A DNA stretch of 64,000 nucleotides from the NCBI GenBank assembly GCA_013373085.1, contig JABXIM010000028.1:1-64000 (forward strand), given 5' to 3'. Below, one piece after another: positions 23,926 through 31,788 of this stretch. The notes under the pieces were generated by a model that was not told where the DNA came from, did not search any database, and worked only from the letters and a program-made list of their open reading frames with translations. The stretch comes from Oceanospirillaceae bacterium (GTDB taxonomy: Bacteria > Pseudomonadota > Gammaproteobacteria > Pseudomonadales > Balneatricaceae). Positions within the stretch are counted from its first letter, which is position 1. Each line of letters opens with the position of its first letter. The position numbers were made by a program, and so were the translations under genes.

Positions 23926-26236
23926 TCTTCAATGTCTCCAGCCGCACCGGATCGCCCTGGATAAGCCCGACCAGCGCACCGATCAGCAGACAGAGCAGCC
24001 ATATTTGCAGCCAGTAACCGGGGTAAAGTCCCAGCGGCAGCGACCAGCCGAAGGCCGCCGGGTTGATCCTGGCCACCAGCACCCAGCCAAGGCCAAGTCC
24101 CAGCGGGATCGCCAGCAGTCCCAGCAGGCCGGTGAGCAGCATCGTCTGCAGCACCAGGCGCCGGCGCAGTACCCGGCGGCAAATACCCCAGGCATACAGC
24201 AGACTGTAGATCGCCCGGCGTAGTCGCAGCATCGTCAGCGTCATCAGCATCAGCGCGGTGCCGGCAAGCACCAGGGTCAGGCTTTCGAGGGTGCGCGTCA
24301 GCTGGAAGGTGCGCTCGAATGCGGCCTCGGCGGCGGCCTTCAGCGTTGCCTGATCACGCAAACGGCTGCCGCCCAGCCACGGGTACCGCTCGGGCCACGC
24401 TCGCCAGTCGGCCCCTTGGTGTGCCAGCGCGAAGGTGCTGTAACGCTCGGGCAGTGCCGCGGGCAAGACATCGAGCGGCAACAGCACCTCCCCCTCGGGA
24501 CGGCCGTAGTCGGCGTAAACCGCCACCACCCGTCGCTGCAGTTGCAGGTCGCCGAGCCGCAGCTGGACGGTATCACCGGGCGACAGCCCCCGGCGCCATG
24601 CCAGCTGTTCGTTGATCATGATGCCGCCGCCGGCAAGCGCCTGCCAGGGTGTCGCGACGCTGTCGAGAAAGGGCCAGCCGTTTACCAGAGGCGAAGCCGG
24701 ATCGACACCGAGCACGTCCACCGGCGTGTCGTCCAGCAGTCCTTTTCCCCGTACCAGCGGCAGCACCGCAGTGACACCCGGGAGAGTTTCGAGCGCCGCA
24801 ACCGTTTGCTGCGGATCCAGCCAACGCCCCGGGTCGATGTAGAGATCCCCGCGCAAACGCTGATCAAGCCAGCGCGCGAAGGTTGTTTCGAAGCTGGCCA
24901 CCATCGCCTGCACCCCGATCGAAGCCGCGATCGCGAATGCCAGCGCCACCAGCGGCAGCCCCAGCAGCCGGCACAAGGCTCCGGCTTCCGAACAGGACCA
25001 CATCTGCAGCGGGTCGCGGCTATGCTTCTGCAGCCACCCCAGCAGCCAGACGAGCAGCAGCGGCAACAGGCCTCCGACCGCCAACAGGGCCAGCGCCGTG
25101 GCGATAAAGATCACGTCGAGCCGGTCCGCCGACAGCAGCAGGCCGATCGCGAGCAGCAGTGTTGCAGCCGCCGCCATTGCGACTCCGCGCCGGTGGGCAG
25201 CCGTTATCTTCGCCGAGCGCCACCAGAGGTCGAGCCCCGCCCAGCCGGTAACCAGCAACAGAAGCAGCAGTACCCCGGGCCAGACGCTGACGACAGACGC
25301 CGGACCTGCCGGCGCCGCGGCACTGAAAAGTCCGTCCAGCGTCGCTTCGAAGCCATCGCTCATCCCAGCCGCCAGCGCGGCGCCGAGCCAGCCACCCGCC
25401 AGACTGCCGGCCAGCGCCAGCAGCAGGAACTCGATCCCCAGACCAAGCCGCAACCGCAGCGAGGTGACGCCCAGCCGTCGCAGTATTTGAAAAGTGCGCC
25501 GACGCTGCTCCAGCGCCAGCCGATAGACGCTGCGCAGCAGCAACGCAGCCACCATCAGCGCCAGTGCCGCCAGAGCATCGAGGCTGAGCAGGAAGGCGTC
25601 GGCCAGCAGATCGGGTTTGACACCGTAGTCGACGATTTGGCGCCGATAGCCCGGCGGCAGCACTTGCTCGGCAGTGGCCCCGGACGTCAGCAGCTCGAGG
25701 TGCGCCGTCCCGGCACGGCGGAAGGTATCGGCAACGGCGATATCGGCCAGCAGCAAGCCCGCCGGTGCCTCGTCGACGACCTGGTCCTCGAACTCAATGG
25801 CCGGCGTCAGCTGTCGCCAGCGCGCCAGGTCGTCTGCGCGCCCCAGCAGTTGCGTCCGGTTCAGCCCGCCCAGCAGCACTTCCAGTTGCGACGCGCCGGC
25901 GCCACTCTCTCCCAAACAGGCGGCGGTAAAAGGATCGATGCCCAGTAGCCGCGGCGCCCCGGCCTCGATCCGGATCTCCAGCTGCGGCGTAACGCAGAGC
26001 CCGCTGCGGCGCAGGCGAGCGAAATCCTCGATCCCGACCGGTTTGCCGTCGAGACGCTCTATTGCAAAGCGCGGCGCCAGCACAGCCCGTGTTTGGGCGA
26101 TGGAGCCCCGTGCCTCACTGGTCAGCGAATGCACGCCGCTCCAGAGCGCGGCGGCGCAGATCAGGATCAGCAGCAGCCCGGCCAGCTGGCCGGGATGGCG
26201 CCGGTAGTGGCTCAGGAAGACGCCTGCTAGGCCCAC
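23918..26236 (-). CDS. FtsX-type ABC transporter permease (two-domain)
   Basis: The 772-residue protein contains two FtsX/LolC-like membrane blocks and a large periplasmic region. Hydrophobic helices lie near residues 16-34, 215-235, 262-288, 320-340 and 355-400, then in the second half at about 650-680, 700-725 and 740-765. Such permeases act mechanically with an ATPase, usually to move lipids or lipoproteins across the periplasm. The operon order ATPase, permease, AttH-like lipoprotein suggests lipid or surface-factor export, which is inference. It overlaps the ATPase by ten bases and the lipoprotein by eight. Confidence 0.78.
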   Translation of the reverse strand: MGLAGVFLSHYRRHPGQLAGLLLILICAAALWSGVHSLTSEARGSIAQTRAVLAPRFAIERLDGKPVGIEDFARLRRSGLCVTPQLEIRIEAGAPRLLGIDPFTAACLGESGAGASQLEVLLGGLNRTQLLGRADDLARWRQLTPAIEFEDQVVDEAPAGLLLADIAVADTFRRAGTAHLELLTSGATAEQVLPPGYRRQIVDYGVKPDLLADAFLLSLDALAALALMVAALLLRSVYRLALEQRRRTFQILRRLGVTSLRLRLGLGIEFLLLALAGSLAGGWLGAALAAGMSDGFEATLDGLFSAAAPAGPASVVSVWPGVLLLLLLVTGWAGLDLWWRSAKITAAHRRGVAMAAAATLLLAIGLLLSADRLDVIFIATALALLAVGGLLPLLLVWLLGWLQKHSRDPLQMWSCSEAGALCRLLGLPLVALAFAIAASIGVQAMVASFETTFARWLDQRLRGDLYIDPGRWLDPQQTVAALETLPGVTAVLPLVRGKGLLDDTPVDVLGVDPASPLVNGWPFLDSVATPWQALAGGGIMINEQLAWRRGLSPGDTVQLRLGDLQLQRRVVAVYADYGRPEGEVLLPLDVLPAALPERYSTFALAHQGADWRAWPERYPWLGGSRLRDQATLKAAAEAAFERTFQLTRTLESLTLVLAGTALMLMTLTMLRLRRAIYSLLYAWGICRRVLRRRLVLQTMLLTGLLGLLAIPLGLGLGWVLVARINPAAFGWSLPLGLYPGYWLQIWLLCLLIGALVGLIQGDPVRLETLKNE

Positions 26237-26892
26237 GGCACCAGACTACCGTCATGCAACCGCAACACCCGGTCGCAGCGCCGCGCCAGATCCGGATTGT
26301 GGGTTACGATCAGCGCGCCCGGCCCCCGGGTGCGCATGGTGTCGAAAAACAGCGGCATTACCCGCTGCGCGGTGGCTTCGTCGAGACTGCCGGTGGGCTC
26401 GTCGGCCAGCACCAGGTCCGGCCCGATGGCGAACGCGCAGGCCAGCGCCGCGCGCTGGCGCTGGCCGCCCGATAGCTGGTCTGGGTAGCGCCCGGCAATA
26501 GCGGCGATATCCAGCGCCTGCAGCAGCGCCGCCGCGCTGTCACCAACGCGGCCGGCAAGATGCGCCCGAAACGCCAGGTTGCCCCCCACCGTCAGCGTCG
26601 GGATCAGGTTGCCGTCCTGAAACAGGGTGGCGATGCGACTACGGCGCAATGCAGCCCAGTCGTCCTCGCCCGCGACTCTCCGGCCAAACAGGCACAGGTG
26701 CCCTGCGTCGGGCTGCAGCAGGCCATTGAGCAGGTGCAGCAGAGTACTCTTGCCGCACCCCGACGGGCCGACCACCGCCACCGTTTCGCCCGCTTTCAGC
26801 TGTAACGACAGGTCGCGCAGTACCGTGACCGTTTCCAGACCATTGCGGTAGCTTTTGCTTATCCCCTGTGCGTCGACCAGCACATCCGTCAT
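26227..26892 (-). CDS. ABC transporter ATP-binding protein (LolD/MacB type)
   Basis: The 221-residue ATPase starts MTDVLVDAQGISKSYRNGLE and contains Walker A GPSGCGKST, signature LSGGQRQRAALACA and Walker B LVLADEPTGSLD, with the TGSLD D-loop typical of LolD/MacB partners of FtsX permeases. A GGAGAG site precedes this ATG; a frame extension to 26967 is not supported. It is the first gene of an operon with the permease and the AttH-like lipoprotein. Confidence 0.85.
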   Translation of the reverse strand: MTDVLVDAQGISKSYRNGLETVTVLRDLSLQLKAGETVAVVGPSGCGKSTLLHLLNGLLQPDAGHLCLFGRRVAGEDDWAALRRSRIATLFQDGNLIPTLTVGGNLAFRAHLAGRVGDSAAALLQALDIAAIAGRYPDQLSGGQRQRAALACAFAIGPDLVLADEPTGSLDEATAQRVMPLFFDTMRTRGPGALIVTHNPDLARRCDRVLRLHDGSLVPWA

Positions 26893-26970
26893 CCGGTACT
26901 CTCCCCGGTAGAGCCTGGTTCCGCAGGAACGGCGCCATGCCTCGAATACACTCACTGCGGACAGCACGCC

Positions 26971-27019
26971 GCCTAACGCCTAACGCCTAACGCCTAACGC
27001 CTAACGCCTAACGCCTAAC
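26971..27019. repeat. Seven tandem copies of the heptamer GCCTAAC
   Basis: Seven perfect head-to-tail copies of GCCTAAC run from 26971 to 27019, plus a trailing GCC. They lie between the divergent ATPase gene (start 26892) and the dioxygenase gene (start 27073). The number of copies could change by slippage, altering promoter spacing. Confidence 0.9.
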
Positions 27020-27072
27020 GCCCTCAGTATACGATCTATGCTTGTATGGCTACGCAATAGAGGGTGAAACCG

Positions 27073-27738
27073 ATGTTCCAGCATCCTTTACTTCGCCGGC
27101 AGCTGTTGCGCCGCCTTGGCGCCGGCGCAGGCTGGCTGGGTCTGCAGGGGCTCTGGCTGCCGGGCGCCTTCGCCGAACAGCTGACGGCGACGGTGCGCCA
27201 GACCGCCGGCCCCTTCTACCCGGAGCGACTGCCTCTCGACCACGACAACGATCTGCTGATCGTCGATGACAGCCTGACACCGGCGGACGGCACCCCGGTA
27301 CACCTGCGAGGACGCGTCCTCGACGTTCAGGGACGACCGCAACAGGGCGCCCTGGTCGAGATCTGGCAGGTGGACAGCCGAGGCGTCTACCTGCACCGGG
27401 GCAGCGCCGGCCACGACCGGCGCGATACGCATTTTCAGGGCTATGGCCGTTTCGAGACCGGTAGCAGCGGCGAGTACTATTTCCGTACCCTGAGGCCCGT
27501 TCCCTATCCCGGCCGGACACCGCATATCCATGTCGCCGTGACACTCCCCGGCCAGTCGCCGTTCACCACGCAGTGCTATATTCACGGCGAACCGCAGAAC
27601 CTGCGCGACGGCCTGTTCAGCCGTATCGCACCCGGGCTGCGTCACACGGTGATCGCGGATTTCGTGCCGCTTGCCGACAGCCCGCTGGAACAGGCTGCCC
27701 GTTTCGATATCGTGCTCGGCATCACTGCCGAAGGCTGA
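27073..27738 (+). CDS. Intradiol ring-cleavage dioxygenase, exported
   Basis: The 221-residue protein has twin arginines and a hydrophobic stretch at its N-terminus (LLRRQLLRRLGAGAGWLGL), which suggests Tat or Sec export. The catalytic domain has the four non-haem iron ligands of protocatechuate 3,4-dioxygenase: Tyr106 (GVYLH), Tyr145 (YPGR), His151 and His153 (PHIHV). It would cleave catechol-type rings between the hydroxyls. It is shorter than the PcaG or PcaH pair and lacks a partner, so the substrate is unknown. An AGAGGGTG site precedes the ATG; a GTG at 27064 is an alternative. Confidence 0.8.
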   Translation: MFQHPLLRRQLLRRLGAGAGWLGLQGLWLPGAFAEQLTATVRQTAGPFYPERLPLDHDNDLLIVDDSLTPADGTPVHLRGRVLDVQGRPQQGALVEIWQVDSRGVYLHRGSAGHDRRDTHFQGYGRFETGSSGEYYFRTLRPVPYPGRTPHIHVAVTLPGQSPFTTQCYIHGEPQNLRDGLFSRIAPGLRHTVIADFVPLADSPLEQAARFDIVLGITAEG

Positions 27739-27841
27739 CCTGCATCACGCAGACTTCATCCCCCTCTGTTAGGCTTGCGGTAGGGTCTCCGATGTGACGG
27801 AGCCCATCCGAAAAGCCCGAGAGAATAATAAGGAGCTTGGC

Positions 27842-28444
27842 ATGTCGAACCTTTCCCGCCTTCGCGATTTCGTACAGGCCTTCACCGCCCTGGTCGACGA
27901 ACAGGGCACCGACGAGGTGCGGATGCTCGACGCAGGGGAAGCACTGCTGGTCGATCTGATCCGCCACGACGACTGGCTGCCGGACGCCTATAGCCGGCCC
28001 GACTCCGGCGGCTATCGTCAGTATCTGCTGCACTGCGATCCACTGGAGCGCTTCTCGGTGGTGAGTTTCGTCTGGGGGCCCGGGCAGAGCACACCGATTC
28101 ACGACCATACGGTCTGGGGCATGATCGGCGTGCTGCGGGGGCTGGAACGCTGCGAAGAGTTCGCGCCGGACCCGCAGAGCGGCAAGCTGCTGGCGCTGGG
28201 CACTCACGAGCTGCACCCCGGCAGCATCGACCTGGTATCACCCCGTATCGGTGACATCCACCGGGTATCCAACGGTCTTCCCGACGCGCCCTCCGTCAGC
28301 ATTCACGTATACGGCGCCAATATCGGAGCCGTCAGCCGACACAGCTACGACGCCGTCAGCGGCGAACAGAAACGCTTTATTTCCGGCTACTCCAACGACG
28401 AACTGCCGAACCTCTGGGATCGCTCCGAGGAGATGGCCCTTTAA
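27842..28444 (+). CDS. Cysteine dioxygenase-family thiol dioxygenase (3-mercaptopropionate type)
   Basis: The 200-residue cupin enzyme holds the iron ligands His87 and His89 (TPIHDHTVWG) and His140 (GDIHRVSN). The mammalian enzyme has Cys93 cross-linked to Tyr; here the position is Gly, which is typical of bacterial 3-mercaptopropionate/cysteine dioxygenases. It adds O2 to a thiol to give a sulfinate. AAGGAG lies eight bases before the ATG. Cysteine may be the substrate instead, since specificity rests on residues I cannot judge with confidence. Confidence 0.85.
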   Translation: MSNLSRLRDFVQAFTALVDEQGTDEVRMLDAGEALLVDLIRHDDWLPDAYSRPDSGGYRQYLLHCDPLERFSVVSFVWGPGQSTPIHDHTVWGMIGVLRGLERCEEFAPDPQSGKLLALGTHELHPGSIDLVSPRIGDIHRVSNGLPDAPSVSIHVYGANIGAVSRHSYDAVSGEQKRFISGYSNDELPNLWDRSEEMAL

Positions 28445-28576
28445 GGCACTTATTCGACGTCCCCTTGAGTCAAGCGGCTGTCCGCTCCCGCCATTCGGCC
28501 GCCCATCGGGCTCTGGTAGACTTGGGATTTTGCGCCGGATTCCACTCCGGCCGCCTGAGTCGAGCGAGGACAGAAC

Positions 28577-28728
28577 ATGAGGTTTGAAGGGACCGATCGC
28601 GATAACCTGCGAATACCGGCGAAGCGGAACGGGGGACGGGGGCGATGAAATTTACAGGCACTGAGCGTTACGTCGCCACCGATGACCTGCGAATACCGGT
28701 AAAGGCGAACGGGGGACAGGCGCGATGA
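28577..28728 (+). other. Two tandem mini-ORFs repeating the 5' end of the MoxR gene
   Basis: A 24-codon frame (28577-28648, MRFEGTDRDNLRIP) ends in TGA that overlaps the ATG of a 28-codon frame (28645-28728, MKFTGTERYVATDDLRIP). That one ends in TGA overlapping the ATG of the MoxR gene at 28725. The last is a copy of MKFTGTERYVATDDL. The DNA shows two 80-base units (28601-28680 and 28681-28760) that are about 88 percent alike. These look like repeated duplications of the gene start that may act as translationally coupled leader peptides. Confidence 0.6.
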
Positions 28729-29570
28729 AATTTACAGGCACTGAGCGCTATGTCGCCACCGATGACCTGCAGATGGCCGTGAACGCGGCCGTCACGCTGC
28801 AACGGCCGCTGCTGATCAAGGGCGAACCCGGCACCGGCAAGACGCTGCTCGCCGAAGAGGTCGCCCGGGCGCTGGACATGCCGCTGCTGCGCTGGCACAT
28901 CAAATCGACCACCAAGGCCCAGCAGGGCCTGTACGAGTACGATGCGGTATCGCGCCTTCGCGACTCTCAGCTCGGCGACGCGCGCGTGCACGACATCCGC
29001 AACTATATCCGCAAGGGCATGCTGTGGCAGGCGTTCGAGTCGGAGCAGAAGTCCGTGCTGCTGATCGACGAAATCGACAAGGCTGACATCGAGTTTCCCA
29101 ACGACCTGCTGACCGAGCTCGACAAGATGGAGTTCGATGTTTACGAAACCGGCGAGCGGGTTCAGGCGCAACAGCGCCCGGTGGTGATCATCACCAGCAA
29201 CAACGAGAAGGAACTGCCGGACGCCTTCCTGCGCCGCTGTTTTTTCCATTACATCGCCTTTCCGGACCGCGACACGATGCAGAAGATCGTTGCGGTGCAT
29301 TTCCCCGAGATCGAACGCCGTCTGGTGCACGAGGCGCTGGAGGTCTTCTTCCAGCTGCGCGAGGTCAGCCAGCTGAAAAAGAAACCGTCCACATCGGAGT
29401 TGATCGACTGGCTCAAGTTGTTGCTGGCCGACCGCATCGATCCGGACGTGCTGGCGCAGCAGGATCCCTCCAGCGCCATGCCGCCGCTCTATGGCGCCTT
29501 GCTGAAAAACGAGCAGGACGTGCACATGCTGCAGCGCCTGGCCTTTCTGGCCCGCCGCGGTTCACGCTGA
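28725..29570 (+). CDS. MoxR-family AAA+ ATPase
   Basis: The 281-residue ATPase has Walker A GEPGTGKT near residue 33, Walker B VLLIDEIDKAD near 113, sensor 1 SNNEKELPDAFLRR and an arginine-finger region. MoxR ATPases act as chaperones, often with a von Willebrand A (VWA) protein, to insert or assemble metal or multi-subunit targets. The next gene is such a VWA protein and starts at the last base of this stop codon (TGATG). Substrate is not evident. Confidence 0.9.
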   Translation: MKFTGTERYVATDDLQMAVNAAVTLQRPLLIKGEPGTGKTLLAEEVARALDMPLLRWHIKSTTKAQQGLYEYDAVSRLRDSQLGDARVHDIRNYIRKGMLWQAFESEQKSVLLIDEIDKADIEFPNDLLTELDKMEFDVYETGERVQAQQRPVVIITSNNEKELPDAFLRRCFFHYIAFPDRDTMQKIVAVHFPEIERRLVHEALEVFFQLREVSQLKKKPSTSELIDWLKLLLADRIDPDVLAQQDPSSAMPPLYGALLKNEQDVHMLQRLAFLARRGSR

Positions 29571-30745
29571 TGCTGATCGATTTCTTCGCCAGCCTGCGCC
29601 GGGCGCAGATTCCGGTCACCCTGCGAGAGCTGCTGGATCTGCTGACGGCGCTGGAGGCGCGACTGGCGTTTTGCGACGTCGACGCCTTCTATCGGCTGTC
29701 GCGCACCCTGCTGGTGAAGGACGAACGCCACTACGATCGTTTCGATCGCGCTTTCGGCGACTACTTCGCAGGGCTGCCGGCCAGCGAGGACCTGCGCGCG
29801 GCGCTGATTCCCGACCACTGGCTTGAAGCCGACTTTCTGCGCCAATTGTCAGAGGGAGACAAGGCGCAGATCGAGGCGCTGGGCGGCCTCGACAAGCTGC
29901 TGGACACCCTGCGCCAGCGGCTGCAGGAGCAGGACGAGCGCCACGCGGGTGGCAGCAAGTGGATCGGTACCGGTGGAACCTCGCCGTTCGGCCACAGCGG
30001 CTACAATCCCGAAGGCGTGCGCATCGGTGGCCGCAGCCGTCACAAGCGTGCGGTCAAGGTGTGGGAACAGCGACAGTTCCGCAACCTCGACGATAGCCTC
30101 GAGCTCGGTACCCGCAATATCCAGGTGGCGCTGCGCAAACTGCGCAAGTTCGCGCGCTCCGGCGCCGCCGACCAGCTCGATCTCGACGACACCATCCGGT
30201 CGACCGCGCGCAATGGCGGCCTGCTGGACCTGAAACTGGTGCCGGAGCGACACAATGCCGTCAAGGTACTGCTGTTCCTCGACGTCGGCGGCTCCATGGA
30301 TCCGCACATCCGTACCTGCGAGGAACTGTTCTCGGCCGCGCGCAGCGAGTTCAAGCACCTGGAGTATTTCTACTTCCACAACTGCGTCTACGAGGGGCTC
30401 TGGCGCGACAACCGGCGCCGCTTCGACGAGCGAACCCCGACGCTGGAGGTATTGCGCACCTATGGTCCGGATTACCGGGTGATCTTCGTCGGCGATGCCG
30501 CCATGTCGCCCTATGAGCTGATCGAGCGCTACGGCAGCGTCGAGCACATGAACGAGGAACCGGGTCAGCTCTGGCTCAAGCGCATCCTCGCCACCTGGGA
30601 GCGCTGCATCTGGCTCAATCCGATGTCAACCCGCGCCTGGGAATATACCCACAGCACCCAGTTCATCCGCCAGCTGTTTGACAACCGCATGTATCCGCTC
30701 ACGCTAGAGGGTATCGAGCGGGCCATACGCGAACTGTCGCACTGA
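29570..30745 (+). CDS. VWA-domain protein of the CoxE-like family
   Basis: The 391-residue protein has an N-terminal helical region (1-140) beginning MLIDFFASLRRAQIPVTLRE and a Gly-rich block GTGGTSPFGHSGYNPEG at about 133-149. A VWA domain then has the metal-ion site DVGGS at 238-242, the CoxE-type variant. It works with the MoxR ATPase directly upstream, with which it overlaps by one base. Together they probably form a chaperone for an unidentified client. A hairpin follows the stop codon. Confidence 0.85.
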   Translation: MLIDFFASLRRAQIPVTLRELLDLLTALEARLAFCDVDAFYRLSRTLLVKDERHYDRFDRAFGDYFAGLPASEDLRAALIPDHWLEADFLRQLSEGDKAQIEALGGLDKLLDTLRQRLQEQDERHAGGSKWIGTGGTSPFGHSGYNPEGVRIGGRSRHKRAVKVWEQRQFRNLDDSLELGTRNIQVALRKLRKFARSGAADQLDLDDTIRSTARNGGLLDLKLVPERHNAVKVLLFLDVGGSMDPHIRTCEELFSAARSEFKHLEYFYFHNCVYEGLWRDNRRRFDERTPTLEVLRTYGPDYRVIFVGDAAMSPYELIERYGSVEHMNEEPGQLWLKRILATWERCIWLNPMSTRAWEYTHSTQFIRQLFDNRMYPLTLEGIERAIRELSH

Positions 30746-30753
30746 ACAACAAA

Positions 30754-30771
30754 ACCCCGCCATCGGCGGGG
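30754..30771 (-). terminator. Terminator between VWA gene and the stress-protein gene
   Basis: ACCCCGCC-AT-CGGCGGGGT-type hairpin at 30754-30771; on the minus strand it is followed by TTTTGTTG, so it mainly ends the universal stress protein transcript that stops at 30798. Confidence 0.8.
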
Positions 30772-30797
30772 TGTGGGTGTCACGGATGACGCCGGCC

Positions 30798-31649
30798 TCA
30801 GCGCAGCAACAATACCGGACTTGCGGAGTGGTTCAGCATGTTGCGGGTAGTGCTGCCGACCAGGAACTGGCGAATGCGTGAATGGCCGTAAGCCCCCATG
30901 ACCAACAGGTCGATCCCCTGCTCCTGCTGATAGGCGTGCAGGGCCGGCTCCACTTCGCCGTCGAGCGTCGCGGTCCTGACCTCGTGACCTGCATTTTCGA
31001 GCACGCCCTTCGCTTCCACCAACGCGGCCTGGCGCTCGGCACTGCCTTCTCCAACCATGACCAGGTGCAAAGGCAGACCGCGGAAAAGCGGGCTGTCGGC
31101 CAGCATCTGTGCGCCCTTGCGGGTGGTATCGCTGCCATCGAAAGCCAGCATCAGGCTTTTCGGCACGCTGAATTCACCCGGTAATACCAGAATCGGCCGA
31201 TGCATGGTGCGTACCACGTTCTCGACGTGACTGCCGATCGGCATGCCGGGGCTGTGGGCCTGGGTCCGGTGCAAGCCGATCACCAGCAGGCGCATATCCT
31301 GCTCCAGGTCGGCCAGGGTTTCGGCCAGATCGCCGTGACGCTGCAACAGCGACGGCGCCGGACTGCCCGCTTCCTTGATCCGCTCGGCCGCGGCATCCAG
31401 CATCGCGCGCCCCGCCTCGATGGCGACCTTGCCGCGCTTTTCGTCGAGCGAAGCCAGCTCTTCGAGCAGGTGCTCGCGGCTGCCAAGACCGATATTGCCG
31501 CTCAGATCCACTTCGGCGGGATACTCGCTGCGATCGAGCACGTGCAGCAGCGTTAGCGGGACCTCCAGCCGCCGGCTTGCCCAGGCGGCACAATCGCAAA
31601 CCGCGGCGGATGACTGGGTGGCGCCGATACAGGCCAGTACTTGTTTCAT
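30798..31649 (-). CDS. Universal stress protein with two UspA domains
   Basis: The 283-residue protein has two UspA folds, about 1-148 and 155-283. The second holds the ATP-binding pattern GAYGHSRIRQFLVGSTTRNML near the C-terminus; the first carries a degenerate version (GLHRTQAHSPGMPIGSHVENVV). Tandem-domain USPs respond to starvation, oxidative or respiratory stress. It is monocistronic, with the SulP transporter gene upstream in the same orientation separated by a repeat element. Confidence 0.88.
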   Translation of the reverse strand: MKQVLACIGATQSSAAVCDCAAWASRRLEVPLTLLHVLDRSEYPAEVDLSGNIGLGSREHLLEELASLDEKRGKVAIEAGRAMLDAAAERIKEAGSPAPSLLQRHGDLAETLADLEQDMRLLVIGLHRTQAHSPGMPIGSHVENVVRTMHRPILVLPGEFSVPKSLMLAFDGSDTTRKGAQMLADSPLFRGLPLHLVMVGEGSAERQAALVEAKGVLENAGHEVRTATLDGEVEPALHAYQQEQGIDLLVMGAYGHSRIRQFLVGSTTRNMLNHSASPVLLLR

Positions 31650-31677
31650 CTCGATCCCTCTTTAAATGCTGCAGGCC

Positions 31678-31753
31678 GTAGGTCGGGTGGAGCGCAGCGC
31701 AACCCGACAGCCGCCACTGCACGACACCACCCGGTGGGGTTCACCCATCCTAC
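31678..31753. repeat. GTAGG(T/A)(C/T)GGGT inverted-repeat element
   Basis: GTAGGTCGGGTGGAGCGC at 31678 is matched by AACCCGAC at 31701-31708 to form a compact hairpin. A second half element, CACCCATCCTAC, ends at 31753. The structure is a member of the same family as the elements at 8295, 10301, 22530 and 59709. Confidence 0.65.
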
Positions 31754-31788
31754 ACAATACTGAGTTCCGTCCACCTTTTTACTGGACG

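Noticed and set aside
26971..27019. A telomere-like repeat tract
   Set aside because: The heptamer GCCTAAC resembles C-rich telomere strands, but the copy number is seven and the position is an ordinary intergenic gap inside a bacterial operon region.
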